DNA of 64,000 nucleotides, from NCBI GenBank assembly GCA_902491375.1, contig CABUHE010000006.1, positions 1 through 64,000 on the forward strand, written 5' to 3'. This stretch comes from an uncultured Prevotella sp. GTDB lineage: Bacteria; Bacteroidota; Bacteroidia; Bacteroidales; Bacteroidaceae. The position numbers and the translations under genes are program-made. The notes below the pieces were generated by a model. It searched no databases, was not told the origin of the DNA, and saw only the letters and a program-made list of their open reading frames with translations. This document shows positions 50,542 to 59,476 of the stretch, in pieces. Every line of letters begins with the position of its first letter. Within the stretch, counting starts at the first letter, position 1.

Positions 50542-52464
50542 CTAATTCTGAGTCTGCTCATGCGTCTGATTCTCTGTTATGAAATCATACAGTTTCCTGT
50601 AAAACGGATGCCGTGTCATGGTCGGCACGTCGCCCATAATGATGAGTTTCATGCGCGCCCTCGTTATCGCCACGTTCATACGGCGCAGGTCAGAAAGGAA
50701 ACCAATCTGTCCGTCAGCATTCGCACGCACAAGAGATATTACTATAACGTCACGCTCCTGACCCTGGAATCCGTCGACAGTGTTTACCGTAATGAGTCCG
50801 CGGTATGGCTTGAAGAACTCCTTTTTGCGTATCATGCGGCGCAGAAGCTGCACCTGCGCCCTGTAAGGCGAAATCACTCCAACGTCGATACGTTCCTCAA
50901 GCACTCGTGCCTTGCCTATGCGTGTAAAGTAATCCTGAAGCACATTGAGCGTAACTTCTGCCTCGGCACGGTTTATACGACCGAAACTCTCGCCTACAAA
51001 CTCCTCCTTTCCTTCAACCTCTGACGTGTCAATCCACGTCATCGGATAGTCAAAGTCGAGTATTCCGCGGTTTCTTATCTGCGGCGCAGCCTCAACCATA
51101 CCGCCATAGAACCAGTCGCTTGAAAAGCGCATTATCTGTTCGTTCATACGGTATTGCGTCTTCAGCAGCGTAACAGTCTCCGGCTTCTGCTTCACAATAC
51201 GCTCCATCAGCGTGGTGCCGAGTCCTCCGCGCAGCGCGGCAATGCTCTTCACAGTAGGCGGAAGCTGGCAGTGGTCGCCGGCAAGTATCACCCTCGACGC
51301 CTTCCTTATGGCTATCCAGCAGGCCGCTTCGAGAGCCTGTGCCGCCTCGTCTATGAACAGCGTGCCGAACTTCTGCCCTGACAGCAGACGGTTTGCGCTG
51401 CCTGTAAGGGTCGAGGCTATGACGCGCGCCTCGCCGAAAAGCTGCGCATTGATGCGTATCTCAAGCTCTACTGCACGGCTCTTCAGCCTGTCCAGCTTCT
51501 GATGATAGCCTTCATCGTGGCGCCGGTTGCGGTTCTGACGCAGTTTTCTGATAGTCTCGCGTATGCTCCACAGCTGCGGATAGTCAGGATGGTCGGCAAA
51601 ACGCCGCTCGTAAGTGAACGACAGCATCTTGTCGTTTACTTTCGTAGGATTGCCTATCCTCAGCACATTCACGCCCCTGTCTACCAACCGTTCGCTTATC
51701 CAGTCGACCGCCATGTTGCTCTGAGCGCACACAAGCACCTGATTCTCACGGCGCAGCGTCTCATAGATAGCTTCTACAAGAGTGGTCGTCTTGCCTGTAC
51801 CCGGAGGGCCGTGAACTATCGCCACGTCCTTGGCACGCAGCACATTATTGACAGCCTGCTCCTGAACGCTGTTGAGCCAGGGGAAGCGTATCGGGTCAAA
51901 CGAGAACGTGCCGGCCTTCTGGTTGGTTGCAAACAGGTCGCGCAGATAAGCCAGACGGTTGCCTTTGGCATTGATTACGCGGTCGAGCGCATCAAACATC
52001 AGCTTGTATGTCGTCTCGTCAAAGAATATCTGCACGCCCAGCGTGTCGGTTGTCTGGAGCTTGGTCAGCGGCGCGCTGTCGGGCACAACCACGACCATAC
52101 GGTCGCCGTCGACATAGCTCACCGTACCCGTAAAGAGGAACGAGGCCTTCACCCCTGTCTTGCCTCCAGACGGAACGTCAGTCTGTCTGCAAGTGAAAAA
52201 CACTACGGGGCGGCCGAACTCGAAGTTGTGTTCTATCTCGTTATCCTGTGTACGGTAAACCTCAACAGCCAGCTGGTTGAGCGAGTTGTAATAGCTCTTG
52301 CCTATGCTTACAGGCATCCAGGCGTCGCCACGCTTCACCTTGCGTTGCAGACCCATCAGCTCTGTCTGACGGCGGAACTCTTCCTTCTCGCAGTTGTACT
52401 CTATTTCGAGCAGCACACGCAGCTGTCTTAGATATTGGATTGGGGATGATGAATACTTGTCCAC
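50542..52464 (-). CDS. IGHMBP2-like SF1 DNA/RNA helicase
   Basis: 640 residues. Helicase of the UPF1/IGHMBP2 (SF1B) branch: Walker A IVHGPPGTGKTTTL (about residues 213-226), motif II FIDEAAQALE, motif III ILAGDHCQLPPTVKS, and late motifs NTVDGFQGQERDVIVIS and MNVAITRARMKLI. The N-terminal 200 residues include the OB-like region expected of this family. The start is GTG at 52464, only about 6 bases after the predicted -7 box, so the mRNA may be leaderless. A second, larger SF1 protein lies at 28-31 kb; this one has no nuclease domain. Confidence 0.9.
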   Translation of the reverse strand: MDKYSSSPIQYLRQLRVLLEIEYNCEKEEFRRQTELMGLQRKVKRGDAWMPVSIGKSYYNSLNQLAVEVYRTQDNEIEHNFEFGRPVVFFTCRQTDVPSGGKTGVKASFLFTGTVSYVDGDRMVVVVPDSAPLTKLQTTDTLGVQIFFDETTYKLMFDALDRVINAKGNRLAYLRDLFATNQKAGTFSFDPIRFPWLNSVQEQAVNNVLRAKDVAIVHGPPGTGKTTTLVEAIYETLRRENQVLVCAQSNMAVDWISERLVDRGVNVLRIGNPTKVNDKMLSFTYERRFADHPDYPQLWSIRETIRKLRQNRNRRHDEGYHQKLDRLKSRAVELEIRINAQLFGEARVIASTLTGSANRLLSGQKFGTLFIDEAAQALEAACWIAIRKASRVILAGDHCQLPPTVKSIAALRGGLGTTLMERIVKQKPETVTLLKTQYRMNEQIMRFSSDWFYGGMVEAAPQIRNRGILDFDYPMTWIDTSEVEGKEEFVGESFGRINRAEAEVTLNVLQDYFTRIGKARVLEERIDVGVISPYRAQVQLLRRMIRKKEFFKPYRGLITVNTVDGFQGQERDVIVISLVRANADGQIGFLSDLRRMNVAITRARMKLIIMGDVPTMTRHPFYRKLYDFITENQTHEQTQN

Positions 52465-52469
52465 GTGTG

Positions 52470-52477
52470 CAAAGTTA
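52470..52477 (-). promoter_or_regulatory. -7 element at the start of the helicase gene
   Basis: Minus strand TAACTTTG, directly before the GTG start; transcription would begin within a base or two of it. The -33 match is poor. Confidence 0.5.
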
Positions 52478-52585
52478 CTACTTTTTCGGCAGTAAAATCA
52501 TCATAAGTAGTTAAAGGTACTAAATACGGCCGACTAAAAACAATGCGGCAAGCGTACCGGCGGTTGCCGCGGGTTAGAACGAAAC

Positions 52586-52618
52586 GGCTCCTTCAGGCGC
52601 AGAACGCCATCGGGAGCC
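52586..52618 (-). terminator. Putative terminator of the GYF_2 gene
   Basis: GGCTCC (52586-52591) pairs with GGAGCC (52613-52618) with an inner GGCG/CGCC stem; the minus-strand tail is GTTTCG, a weak T-tract. Confidence 0.4.
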
Positions 52619-52690
52619 TTCAACAAAAACTTACAGTTTGAATATTTCGCAGCCGGTCGTGATTATCAGTCCGGCACAGTCAGCAAAATG

Positions 52691-53404
52691 TTACAGAGCC
52701 ATCGTGTCTGGCAGAGGTATATTGTCGTCCATCATCTTGTTAAGGTCGGTTGAATCAAATGTGAACACATGGCCGAGTATGCCGAACGATACGGCTTTCT
52801 CCTTACCGGCAAATCTCACCTTGCCGACCGAGAATATATAGTAATCATCGACCGTTACCATCTGTCCTACAATAGCGTCGACAAAGCGTGTGGCCAACAT
52901 GCTGCCGAACATCCCGGCAAAGCTGTCGCCGGGATTGTCGCCGCCGACTTTCTGCGTTATGGCTTCAGACACCTCGTCAGACACCGCACGGCAGTGCTTG
53001 TCAGTTCCGGGACACGTCATAAGCAGCAGAAAGAACACCGCAGCCACCACAGCCAGCCAAATGGCGGCACGCCTGTGGCGCCTGTCAACAGGCTTAGGCT
53101 CAACGGCGGCAGGCTCAGCCTGCTTCTCCTCTACCATCGGTTCAGCCTGGCTTTCGGCTTCTACATCGGCGTCAGCCTTCGGCTCTGAGACCTCAGGCAC
53201 AGGCTCTGGTGCAGGCGGCGGAGTAGTTCCGGGCTTATAATTGCCTGCAAGAATATCTTTAAGTTCATCAATCTGCCACGCCGGAGTCCACTGTGCCATG
53301 CCCTCACGCCACACCAGCGTCTCCGACGATATTCCTATTTCGGCAAGCTGGTCAAGGGTGAAAGGGCCCTGTTGTTTTTTCTCTTTGAATATGAAGTAAT
53401 CCAT
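52691..53404 (-). CDS. GYF_2 (DUF4339) domain membrane protein
   Basis: 237 residues. Residues 1-52 are a GYF_2 domain (MDYFIFKEKKQQGPFTLDQL ... WREGMAQWTPAWQI), a peptide-binding fold. A Pro/Glu/Ala-rich linker (about 58-105) leads to one membrane helix (IWLAVVAAVFFLLLMTCPG) and a C-terminal domain with DDYYIFSVGKVRFAGKEKAVSFG, which resembles the DUF4359-type small beta domain. Such GYF_2 membrane proteins are frequent in Bacteroidota and of unknown role. Single gene. Confidence 0.82.
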   Translation of the reverse strand: MDYFIFKEKKQQGPFTLDQLAEIGISSETLVWREGMAQWTPAWQIDELKDILAGNYKPGTTPPPAPEPVPEVSEPKADADVEAESQAEPMVEEKQAEPAAVEPKPVDRRHRRAAIWLAVVAAVFFLLLMTCPGTDKHCRAVSDEVSEAITQKVGGDNPGDSFAGMFGSMLATRFVDAIVGQMVTVDDYYIFSVGKVRFAGKEKAVSFGILGHVFTFDSTDLNKMMDDNIPLPDTMAL

Positions 53405-53446
53405 AATATAATTTTATTTTTAATCAAACATTACGGCTGACAGACC

Positions 53447-54589
53447 TTATTTGCTTTGTCCGTCGGCCTGAATGCCGTATTTCTTCTCCCAAGCCTCATA
53501 GCGTTTCAGCACGTCAAGGCCATCGGAGTTGAGCCATCTGTAACCGTTGCGGCGCTCATATCCTATTTCTGATATGTCATATTTCATCACACCGTCGCGG
53601 TCGCTGTAGAACGGGCGGTTGCCGTCAATCGTATAAAACCTTGCCCACAGCGGCTTGCATGGGGCGTCGTCCTGCGCACACGGAGCGAGGCGGATGTCTT
53701 TCTTGCCGTCGGCGTTGATGTAACGCTCGACATACATTCCGCGTATCGCGCTCTTCTTAAACCACGCTATGGCGTTCTCTACGCATTGGCGTATCTCGTC
53801 TGACGGTTTTGAGAGCGACATAAGGAACAGCACAATGTCGTCAGACTCCTGTCCGCTGAGCGATACCAACTCGTAAGCACGCGCCTTGGCAGGCTTCAGA
53901 GTGTTCTCGTCATACTGCGCGCACCACACCGTAGGACGGCCGTCCTGCACCACCTGTGTTTTCAGTATGCAGCTTATGCCCTTGTCGAGTGACGTCTTTG
54001 CGGCAGCCTTGATGCTGTCGGGCAGGAAGCCGAAGGGCGCCTTACCTTTCACAGCGTCGCGCATCAGCTTGAGCACATTGACCATCGCGTCGTCGTTGTA
54101 TGTTATGTGCGTGTAGTAACCTTCAGACAGAGGATAGAACTGAGGCCAGCCTCCGTTGGCATACTGCGCCTTAAACATATAGTCAAATCCGCGAACTACG
54201 GCGTCAAGATATTTCTTCTCGCCGGTGGCGTTATACAGTCGGGCAAGATATTCTATTTCTGTTGTCGTCGCCTTGTTGTCTATCGTTGCGTAGCGCTCCT
54301 CATGCTTCATCTTCTCTATACGCTTGCACATATCATCGGTAAGCTCGTCCTGAAGCTGCATGTTCTTAGGCCATCCGCCCGACTCATGCTGATAAAACAA
54401 CAGATTGTCGCCTATGCGTGCAGCCTCGGCAGTGGTAAAGAAGTCATCCTTCAGCTTAGAGGCCATGCTCGTCCATCTTACTTTTTTCTTCGATTTTACC
54501 ACTTTACCTGCGCCCTGTGCAGAGGCAGACAGCGGCATACATACAACCAACGCCAGTACGGCAATTATTGTTTTGATGTTCATTTTCAT
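53447..54589 (-). CDS. pelA: Secreted pectate lyase, PL10 family
   Basis: 380 residues with a signal peptide (MKMNIKTIIAVLALVVCMPLSASA). The mature enzyme is an alpha/alpha toroid: ESGGWPKNMQL, TIDNKATTTEIEYLARLY and YANGGWPQFYPL are the family signatures; Asp in ITYNDDAMVNVLKLM and Arg residues in GYERRNGYRWLNS lie in the Ca2+/substrate cleft of PL10 enzymes. It cleaves de-esterified polygalacturonate by beta-elimination. The enzyme is alone here, not in a polysaccharide utilisation locus. A cysteine pair in LAPCAQDDAPCKPL may form a disulfide. Confidence 0.92.
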   Translation of the reverse strand: MKMNIKTIIAVLALVVCMPLSASAQGAGKVVKSKKKVRWTSMASKLKDDFFTTAEAARIGDNLLFYQHESGGWPKNMQLQDELTDDMCKRIEKMKHEERYATIDNKATTTEIEYLARLYNATGEKKYLDAVVRGFDYMFKAQYANGGWPQFYPLSEGYYTHITYNDDAMVNVLKLMRDAVKGKAPFGFLPDSIKAAAKTSLDKGISCILKTQVVQDGRPTVWCAQYDENTLKPAKARAYELVSLSGQESDDIVLFLMSLSKPSDEIRQCVENAIAWFKKSAIRGMYVERYINADGKKDIRLAPCAQDDAPCKPLWARFYTIDGNRPFYSDRDGVMKYDISEIGYERRNGYRWLNSDGLDVLKRYEAWEKKYGIQADGQSK

Positions 54590-54973
54590 AGATAGTTTTA
54601 TGTTTAGCAGTTTTCCTTACAGCGTCAATATGCGCTGCGCAATATCATGTCCTTAATTTGATGTCATTCATGGCGTAAGGTTTAGCCGCTTATGTATTTT
54701 TTAACAAACACTCACAACCTGACACATTTAAACAGGAAACAACAGCTTCAATACAGACCTTAACACATTTGAAGAATTAATTTGAGCAGAAAATATTATT
54801 TCTCTGAAAAAACATTACATTCATAATTAAACATTTTTACGACACAAAACTGTATATTTTTTATTCATAAGTTATTAGCAATGTTAGTACAAAAAAAATG
54901 CGCAAACATCCACTTTTTTAGTTTTCAACTTAAAATAAATTATACAATCTGCAACTATAAATGAAAAATAGAC

Positions 54974-54981
54974 TATATTTG
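54974..54981 (+). promoter_or_regulatory. Possible -7 element upstream of the orphan lipoprotein
   Basis: TATATTTG; no good -33. It would give a leader of about 400 bases ending in the hairpin at 55224-55292. Confidence 0.35.
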
Positions 54982-55223
54982 CAATTAGTAAAATTGAATA
55001 ATTCAATACTGCAAATCATTAATTGTCAGTAAGAATATCTTGTTTACAGGATATTTTAAACAATTAAATTAAATTTGAATATAAACTAAAACCTATTTGC
55101 CTATGGAATAATCTCAAATGAAATGAGACATATAGTAAAAGAGCGTTAGCTTTATTCATTGCAACCCGAAATCTGGAAAATTTCATAACATTGCAAATAA
55201 TAAGGTTACCGTTCATGCCGTTT

Positions 55224-55305
55224 GGCGTGAACTGACTTTATTGTAATGTGGGTATTCCAGAACCTCGGGTGCGTAAAGTTTGGTTTCACGCCATTTTTAC
55301 GTTTT
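55224..55305 (+). terminator. Leader hairpin with T-tracts before the lipoprotein
   Basis: GGCGTGAA (55224-55231) pairs with TTCACGCC (55285-55292) across a 53-base loop, then ATTTTTACGTTTTTG. Either a terminator of an unseen small transcript or an attenuator for the gene at 55383. Confidence 0.45.
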
Positions 55306-55382
55306 TGTCTGTCATAACTAAAAGATTCATTATTTATTAACCGCATTGCTTGAAACCGGTTATGCACAAAGACATCAAAATC

Positions 55383-55988
55383 ATGAAAATTAAGAATTTA
55401 TTGTTTCTCGTTCCAATGTTGATAATGTCATTATGCCTGTTTTCTTGTGGAGATGATGACGATGAAGATGTAAACAATGGAGGTTCTGGAGATAATACAG
55501 AAATCAAAGGGGACTATACTGCAACAACATCGGTAAAAACACTCACTTTGGTTTATAGTGGACCAATAGGGGAAAGGGGTGAATCTGAGAAAACAATTTA
55601 TGAGGATTATAATAATTTATACTCATTAGCCCTATCACAAGGAAATATTTGTTTTCCTCATTATGTAAGAAGTGGAGGAAATTGGTCTACAACTGCTTCA
55701 TATGGTGATAAAGATAAATACCATGGAATAAAAGATGTTGGTAAAGTTAGTTCTTTGTCGGAAGTAAATTCAAAAGAAAAGGCTAATGACTATATAAGAT
55801 ATTGGAATCCTTACGCAGGACCTGGACCTTGGTATAATTATTCTATTGTCCAACCCAATCATGGGTATGCCGCATATTTTACAACAGAAAACGATGAAAT
55901 TAAATACATGCGCATTTTCGTAAAGGATTACAAACTCGATGATGCAGGAAGCCTTGCTTCCATTACAATACAATACCAATTATATTAA
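55383..55988 (+). CDS. Orphan lipoprotein of unknown function
   Basis: 201 residues from the ATG at 55383 (MKIKNLLFLVPMLIMSLCLF, lipobox LFSCGDDDDED). The open frame starts 11 codons earlier, but the signal begins here. After an acidic Asn/Gly linker come strand-rich segments (TTSVKTLTLVYSGP; IRYWNPYAGPGPWYNYSIV; IKYMRIFVKDYKLDDAGS) ending in a strand AGSLASITIQYQLY. The codon use is clearly AT-richer than elsewhere, and the gene sits alone in a desert of more than 2 kb, which suggests transfer. No family recognised. Confidence 0.7.
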   Translation: MKIKNLLFLVPMLIMSLCLFSCGDDDDEDVNNGGSGDNTEIKGDYTATTSVKTLTLVYSGPIGERGESEKTIYEDYNNLYSLALSQGNICFPHYVRSGGNWSTTASYGDKDKYHGIKDVGKVSSLSEVNSKEKANDYIRYWNPYAGPGPWYNYSIVQPNHGYAAYFTTENDEIKYMRIFVKDYKLDDAGSLASITIQYQLY

Positions 55989-55998
55989 TATTTAATTC

Positions 55999-56032
55999 TG
56001 CGGATTTGCATTTTATAAAATGCAAATCCGCA
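55999..56032. repeat. Perfect palindrome after the lipoprotein gene
   Basis: TGCGGATTTGCATTTT and AAAATGCAAATCCGCA (55999-56032) form a 16-bp hairpin with almost no loop, but no T-tract follows. A terminator-like role is likely because it lies 11 bases past the stop. Confidence 0.7.
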
Positions 56033-56990
56033 AGTACAAGAATTACAATAAAGAATAACGAGAACTGTTGGCAGAATCAAATTGCGCATAAAATAATTTT
56101 TCAATAAATTATCAATGCTGATATATATAAACTTGGTTTTAAATAAATCATCAGATCTAAAATACAAACATTATATACAAAATTCTTCAACATATTTAAG
56201 ATAAGTAAGTTATTTCTATAAACTTGTCAATAAACAATAGAATATTATTCCTGTAATCCTGATTTGACTCTTAAATTTTAAGAGTTATTGGTCGTTGCAT
56301 AATCAATAATAACAAAACAAGTTCATGAAGAATATTAAATACACACCAAATCAATTCTGTGAACTTGTATTCATGGCAAAAACAGGACATTTTTCAAGCA
56401 GACCGTCAAGGTAAAAATACATGACAAAAGAATTTTCCAAAGCAGAAGTTCTATTGTTAGTTAAAGTTAATATAAAGACAGTTTACAGCTTATTTATTTA
56501 ACTTTCATTATAAAATATTCGTCTATTTGCATCTCAAAACAGTGCAAAACGGCTTCTAAAACATAGTTGAACGGAACATGAAAGAGCATATTTGACGCTA
56601 AAAAAGGGGCTATTTTGCATTATTTAAGGCGTTTTTTAGTTTCTCAAAATAACACCGCAAAACGTAACACATTGACTATCGGAGCTTTTAATAAAATGTT
56701 GTATTTTGTAGAAATTACGGTCAGTTACAATCAGCGGAGAATGAGCCTATTCTCAGAGCGTTAACTGCAACGATTATGCCGGACTCTATCTGGCTTAGAA
56801 AAACATGTTTATGGAAATTTAAAACATTAAACAAAGCGTTACAGAACATAAGTCTGATATGTCTAATGAATTATGTACAATAACGGACATCACAGACGCG
56901 CAAAGCGCGTAAAAACATAAAAAAGACTGACAAACGATTTACATAAATCAAAAAAAACGGTGATTTGCGCAGAAAACCGTGGTTTAAATA
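56033..56990. other. AT-rich intergenic desert, right part
   Basis: About 960 bases, no convincing gene. Contains a palindrome ACTCTTAA-attt-TTAAGAGT near 56268-56285, a 29-residue frame at 56325-56414 (MKNIKYTPNQFCELVF...) of doubtful status, and a degenerate copy of the dispersed repeat near 56540-56640. Confidence 0.45.
56540..56640. repeat. Dispersed palindromic repeat, copy F (degenerate)
   Basis: Contains ATGAAAGAGCATATTTG, AAAAAAGGGGCTATTTTGC and CAAAACGGCTTCTAAAAC units in the family's order and spacing but with many changes. Confidence 0.5.
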
Positions 56991-57020
56991 TTGTTATAAA
57001 CGTAAAAAAATATAACTTTG
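56991..57020 (+). promoter_or_regulatory. Promoter of ndh
   Basis: TTG (56991-56993), 19 bases, TAACTTTG (57013-57020); leader of about 55 bases. Confidence 0.75.
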
Positions 57021-57078
57021 CCGATGTCTTAGTCAATATATATATTTATTTCAATCAACATTAACTAAAAAACGTAGA

Positions 57079-58434
57079 ATGAGTCTTAACATCGAAAAAG
57101 GCGACAAAAAGCGCGTCGTAATCGTAGGAGGAGGCTTCAGCGGATTACAGGTAGCAAACAGACTGAAGCACTCAGGCATGCAGGTTGTACTCATCGACAG
57201 AAACAACTATCATCAGTTTCCACCGCTGATTTATCAGGTGGCATCGGCAGGAATGGAGCCCAGCTCTATATCATTCCCATTCCGAAAGATTTTCCAACAT
57301 AGCAAGAACGTGTACTTCCGCATGGCTGAACTGCGTGCGATTTATCCTGAAAAGAAGATTATCCAGACTTCTATCGGAAAAGTAGACTACGATTATCTCG
57401 TACTCGCCGCCGGCACAACCACCAACTTCTACGGCAACAAGAACGTTGAAGCTGAGGCTATGCCGATGAAGACTGTATCTGAGGCTATGGGCTTGCAGAA
57501 CGCCATTCTGGCAAACATCGAGCGCGCCATAACCTGCGCCACCAAACTGGAACAGCAGGAGCTGCTCAACGTTGTCATAGTAGGCGGCGGCGCAACTGGC
57601 GTCGAGGTGTCGGGCGTACTGTCTGAAATGAAGCGCACCGTGCTGCCTCACGACTACCCGGACCTGGACGCAAGCCTGATGAACATCTATCTTATCGAGG
57701 CCGGCAACCGTCTGTTGTCGGGCATGTCGCCTGAATCGTCGGCAGCAGTAGAGAAGTTTCTCCGCCACATGGGCGTGAACGTGCTGCTCAACAAGATGGT
57801 AACCGACTATAAAGACCATAAAGTAATCCTCGCCGACGGCAGTTCGATAGCCACACGTACATTCATCTGGGTGAGCGGAGTGGCCGGCAGCCATGTGGAC
57901 AACATTGGCAAGGAGCACCTCGGCCGCGGACAGAGAATAAAGGTAGACGTATACAACCGCGTTGAGGGTATGGACTCAGTATTCTGCATCGGCGACCAAT
58001 GTATCGTTACAGGCGACGAGGAATATCCTAACGGTCATCCGCAGCTGGCTCAGGTTGCGATACAGCAGGGCAAGAATCTTGCACGCAACATCAAGCGCAT
58101 GGAGAAAGGAAAAGAGCTTAAACCGTTCAAATACAAGAACCTGGGTTCCATGGCTACGGTCGGCAGAAACAAGGCAGTGGCAGAGTTTTCAAACATAAAG
58201 ATGAGCGGATTCGTTGCCTGGCTGATGTGGCTTGTAGTCCACTTGCGCTCTATTCTCGGCGTAAGAAACAAGATGGTGGTAATGCTTAACTGGATGTGGA
58301 ACTACTTCAACTACAACCAGTCGCTCCGAATGATATTCTATCCACAGAAGGCCAAAGAGATACAGGAGCGTGAGGCACGCGAGGCTGTAACCCACTGGGG
58401 CGAGGATCTTAAGGCCGACAACAAGGAGAAATAG
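57079..58434 (+). CDS. ndh: Type II NADH dehydrogenase (NDH-2)
   Basis: Membrane-associated FAD enzyme that passes electrons from NADH to quinone without proton pumping. 451 residues. FAD-binding GxGxxG in VVIVGGGFSGLQVA (residues 13-27), NAD-binding VVIVGGGATGVEVSG (about 168-182), the quinone-site region NYHQFPPLIYQVASAGMEPS (about 45-64) and the C-terminal FAD contact VFCIGDQC with AQVAIQQGKNLARN are all present. The C-terminal segment (FVAWLMWLVVHLRSILG) is the amphipathic membrane anchor. Own promoter; a very long terminator hairpin follows. Confidence 0.93.
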   Translation: MSLNIEKGDKKRVVIVGGGFSGLQVANRLKHSGMQVVLIDRNNYHQFPPLIYQVASAGMEPSSISFPFRKIFQHSKNVYFRMAELRAIYPEKKIIQTSIGKVDYDYLVLAAGTTTNFYGNKNVEAEAMPMKTVSEAMGLQNAILANIERAITCATKLEQQELLNVVIVGGGATGVEVSGVLSEMKRTVLPHDYPDLDASLMNIYLIEAGNRLLSGMSPESSAAVEKFLRHMGVNVLLNKMVTDYKDHKVILADGSSIATRTFIWVSGVAGSHVDNIGKEHLGRGQRIKVDVYNRVEGMDSVFCIGDQCIVTGDEEYPNGHPQLAQVAIQQGKNLARNIKRMEKGKELKPFKYKNLGSMATVGRNKAVAEFSNIKMSGFVAWLMWLVVHLRSILGVRNKMVVMLNWMWNYFNYNQSLRMIFYPQKAKEIQEREAREAVTHWGEDLKADNKEK

Positions 58435-58456
58435 ACATAGCTTGAATATAAATGAA

Positions 58457-58539
58457 GCGGACCCGACGGACCGTGCGTGGCAGTAAGCAGCGATTGCAGT
58501 TGCGTTTGCCATAGGCACGGACCGTCGGGTCCGCAATTT
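58457..58539 (+). terminator. Very long terminator hairpin after ndh
   Basis: The left arm 58457-58476 and right arm 58515-58534 match at 19 of 20 positions (GCGGACCCGACGG core), followed by AATTTTTAG. The 38-base loop holds a further GGCA/TGCC pairing. Confidence 0.85.
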
Positions 58540-58565
58540 TTAGTAGCGTGAGCCTTTCTATATGA

Positions 58566-59378
58566 TTATCTGTCGGCTGGCTTCATGTTAGAATTCAGCT
58601 GGTAAATGCCCGGCAGAAGTATGAACAGAGAGAACACGATTGACAGCACAACACTGTTGTGATTGCCACCGAACAGGTCTATAAGCTTCATGTCGGCAGT
58701 CTGGGGCATCAGTATATAGGCTGCATAAGCCACCGTGTTGTTTACCCAATGAACGATAACTCCTGGCAGAATGCTGCCTGTGCGGTAATACATCCAGCCG
58801 AGCAAGAGGCCTATCAGGAACGCATGAGGCATCTGTACGGGATTCGCGTGGACAAGGGCAAAGACAACGGCAGATATGAGTATGGCTATCCAATGCCTGC
58901 TGAAACTGCCGAGCAGGGCACGAAGCACAGCTCCGCGGAACACCATCTCCTCAACAAACGGCGCGAGCAGACACAGCACGAAGTAGCCGTAATCGTTGCC
59001 CATTATCATCTTGAACGTGTCGCCGGTCATGTCTGGCATGTCAGGAAGCAGCTCCTGAAGCCACATAGAAGGGACAAGCGTGCCCAGTGCGACGATTGCA
59101 CACCAGAAGAAAACGCCCCACGGACGGGTACGCAGATAAACAGGCGACACGACGGAATACTTCCGCCACACGAACAGAGCTATCACCGCTGCGCTCGAAA
59201 CGGCAGAAGCCGTGATGAGCATCGGCGCCGTTATCGCATTGGCATTGCCTCCGCCGAACACGTGAAGCACCTCTGCTGCGGTGCTGCCTGTGGCCATAAG
59301 CCACACTGCATAGACCACCCAAGACAGGAAAAACTGGACAAGCACGAACCAGAAGAAATATAATAATGCTTTTTTCAT
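58566..59378 (-). CDS. CPBP-family intramembrane metalloprotease
   Basis: 270 residues, about eight membrane helices. The Abi/CPBP (CAAX protease-like, PF02517) motifs are seen: EEMVFRGAVLRALL (about residues 142-155, the EExxxR motif), FALVHANPVQMPHAF (about 174-188, FxxxH), and HWVNNTVAYAA (HxxxN). The glutamates and histidines form the metal site. Substrate unknown; relatives process prenylated proteins or act in bacteriocin self-immunity. Single gene, convergent with ndh. Confidence 0.88.
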   Translation of the reverse strand: MKKALLYFFWFVLVQFFLSWVVYAVWLMATGSTAAEVLHVFGGGNANAITAPMLITASAVSSAAVIALFVWRKYSVVSPVYLRTRPWGVFFWCAIVALGTLVPSMWLQELLPDMPDMTGDTFKMIMGNDYGYFVLCLLAPFVEEMVFRGAVLRALLGSFSRHWIAILISAVVFALVHANPVQMPHAFLIGLLLGWMYYRTGSILPGVIVHWVNNTVAYAAYILMPQTADMKLIDLFGGNHNSVVLSIVFSLFILLPGIYQLNSNMKPADR

Positions 59379-59476
59379 TGTGGTTATTTTGTTTGAATAA
59401 TCATTTTTAATACGGTTTGAGATACTGTAACCGCTGTTTTCTCACAATCGTTTCTATCAGCAAACACCGCACGTCG

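Larger units (their letters stand above)
54600..55349. other. AT-rich intergenic desert, left part
   Basis: About 750 bases with no convincing gene, low GC. Contains a possible -7 box TATATTTG (54974-54981) and, near 55224-55305, a hairpin (GGCGTGAA with TTCACGCC) followed by ATTTTTACGTTTTT. Confidence 0.5.

Noticed and set aside
51502..52431. 309-residue + strand frame opposite the helicase
   Set aside because: Antisense shadow of a helicase with all motifs intact.
10152..56640. CRISPR arrays formed by the dispersed repeats
   Set aside because: The units are palindromic, variable and scattered one cluster per about 10 kb, without equal-length unique spacers or cas genes.
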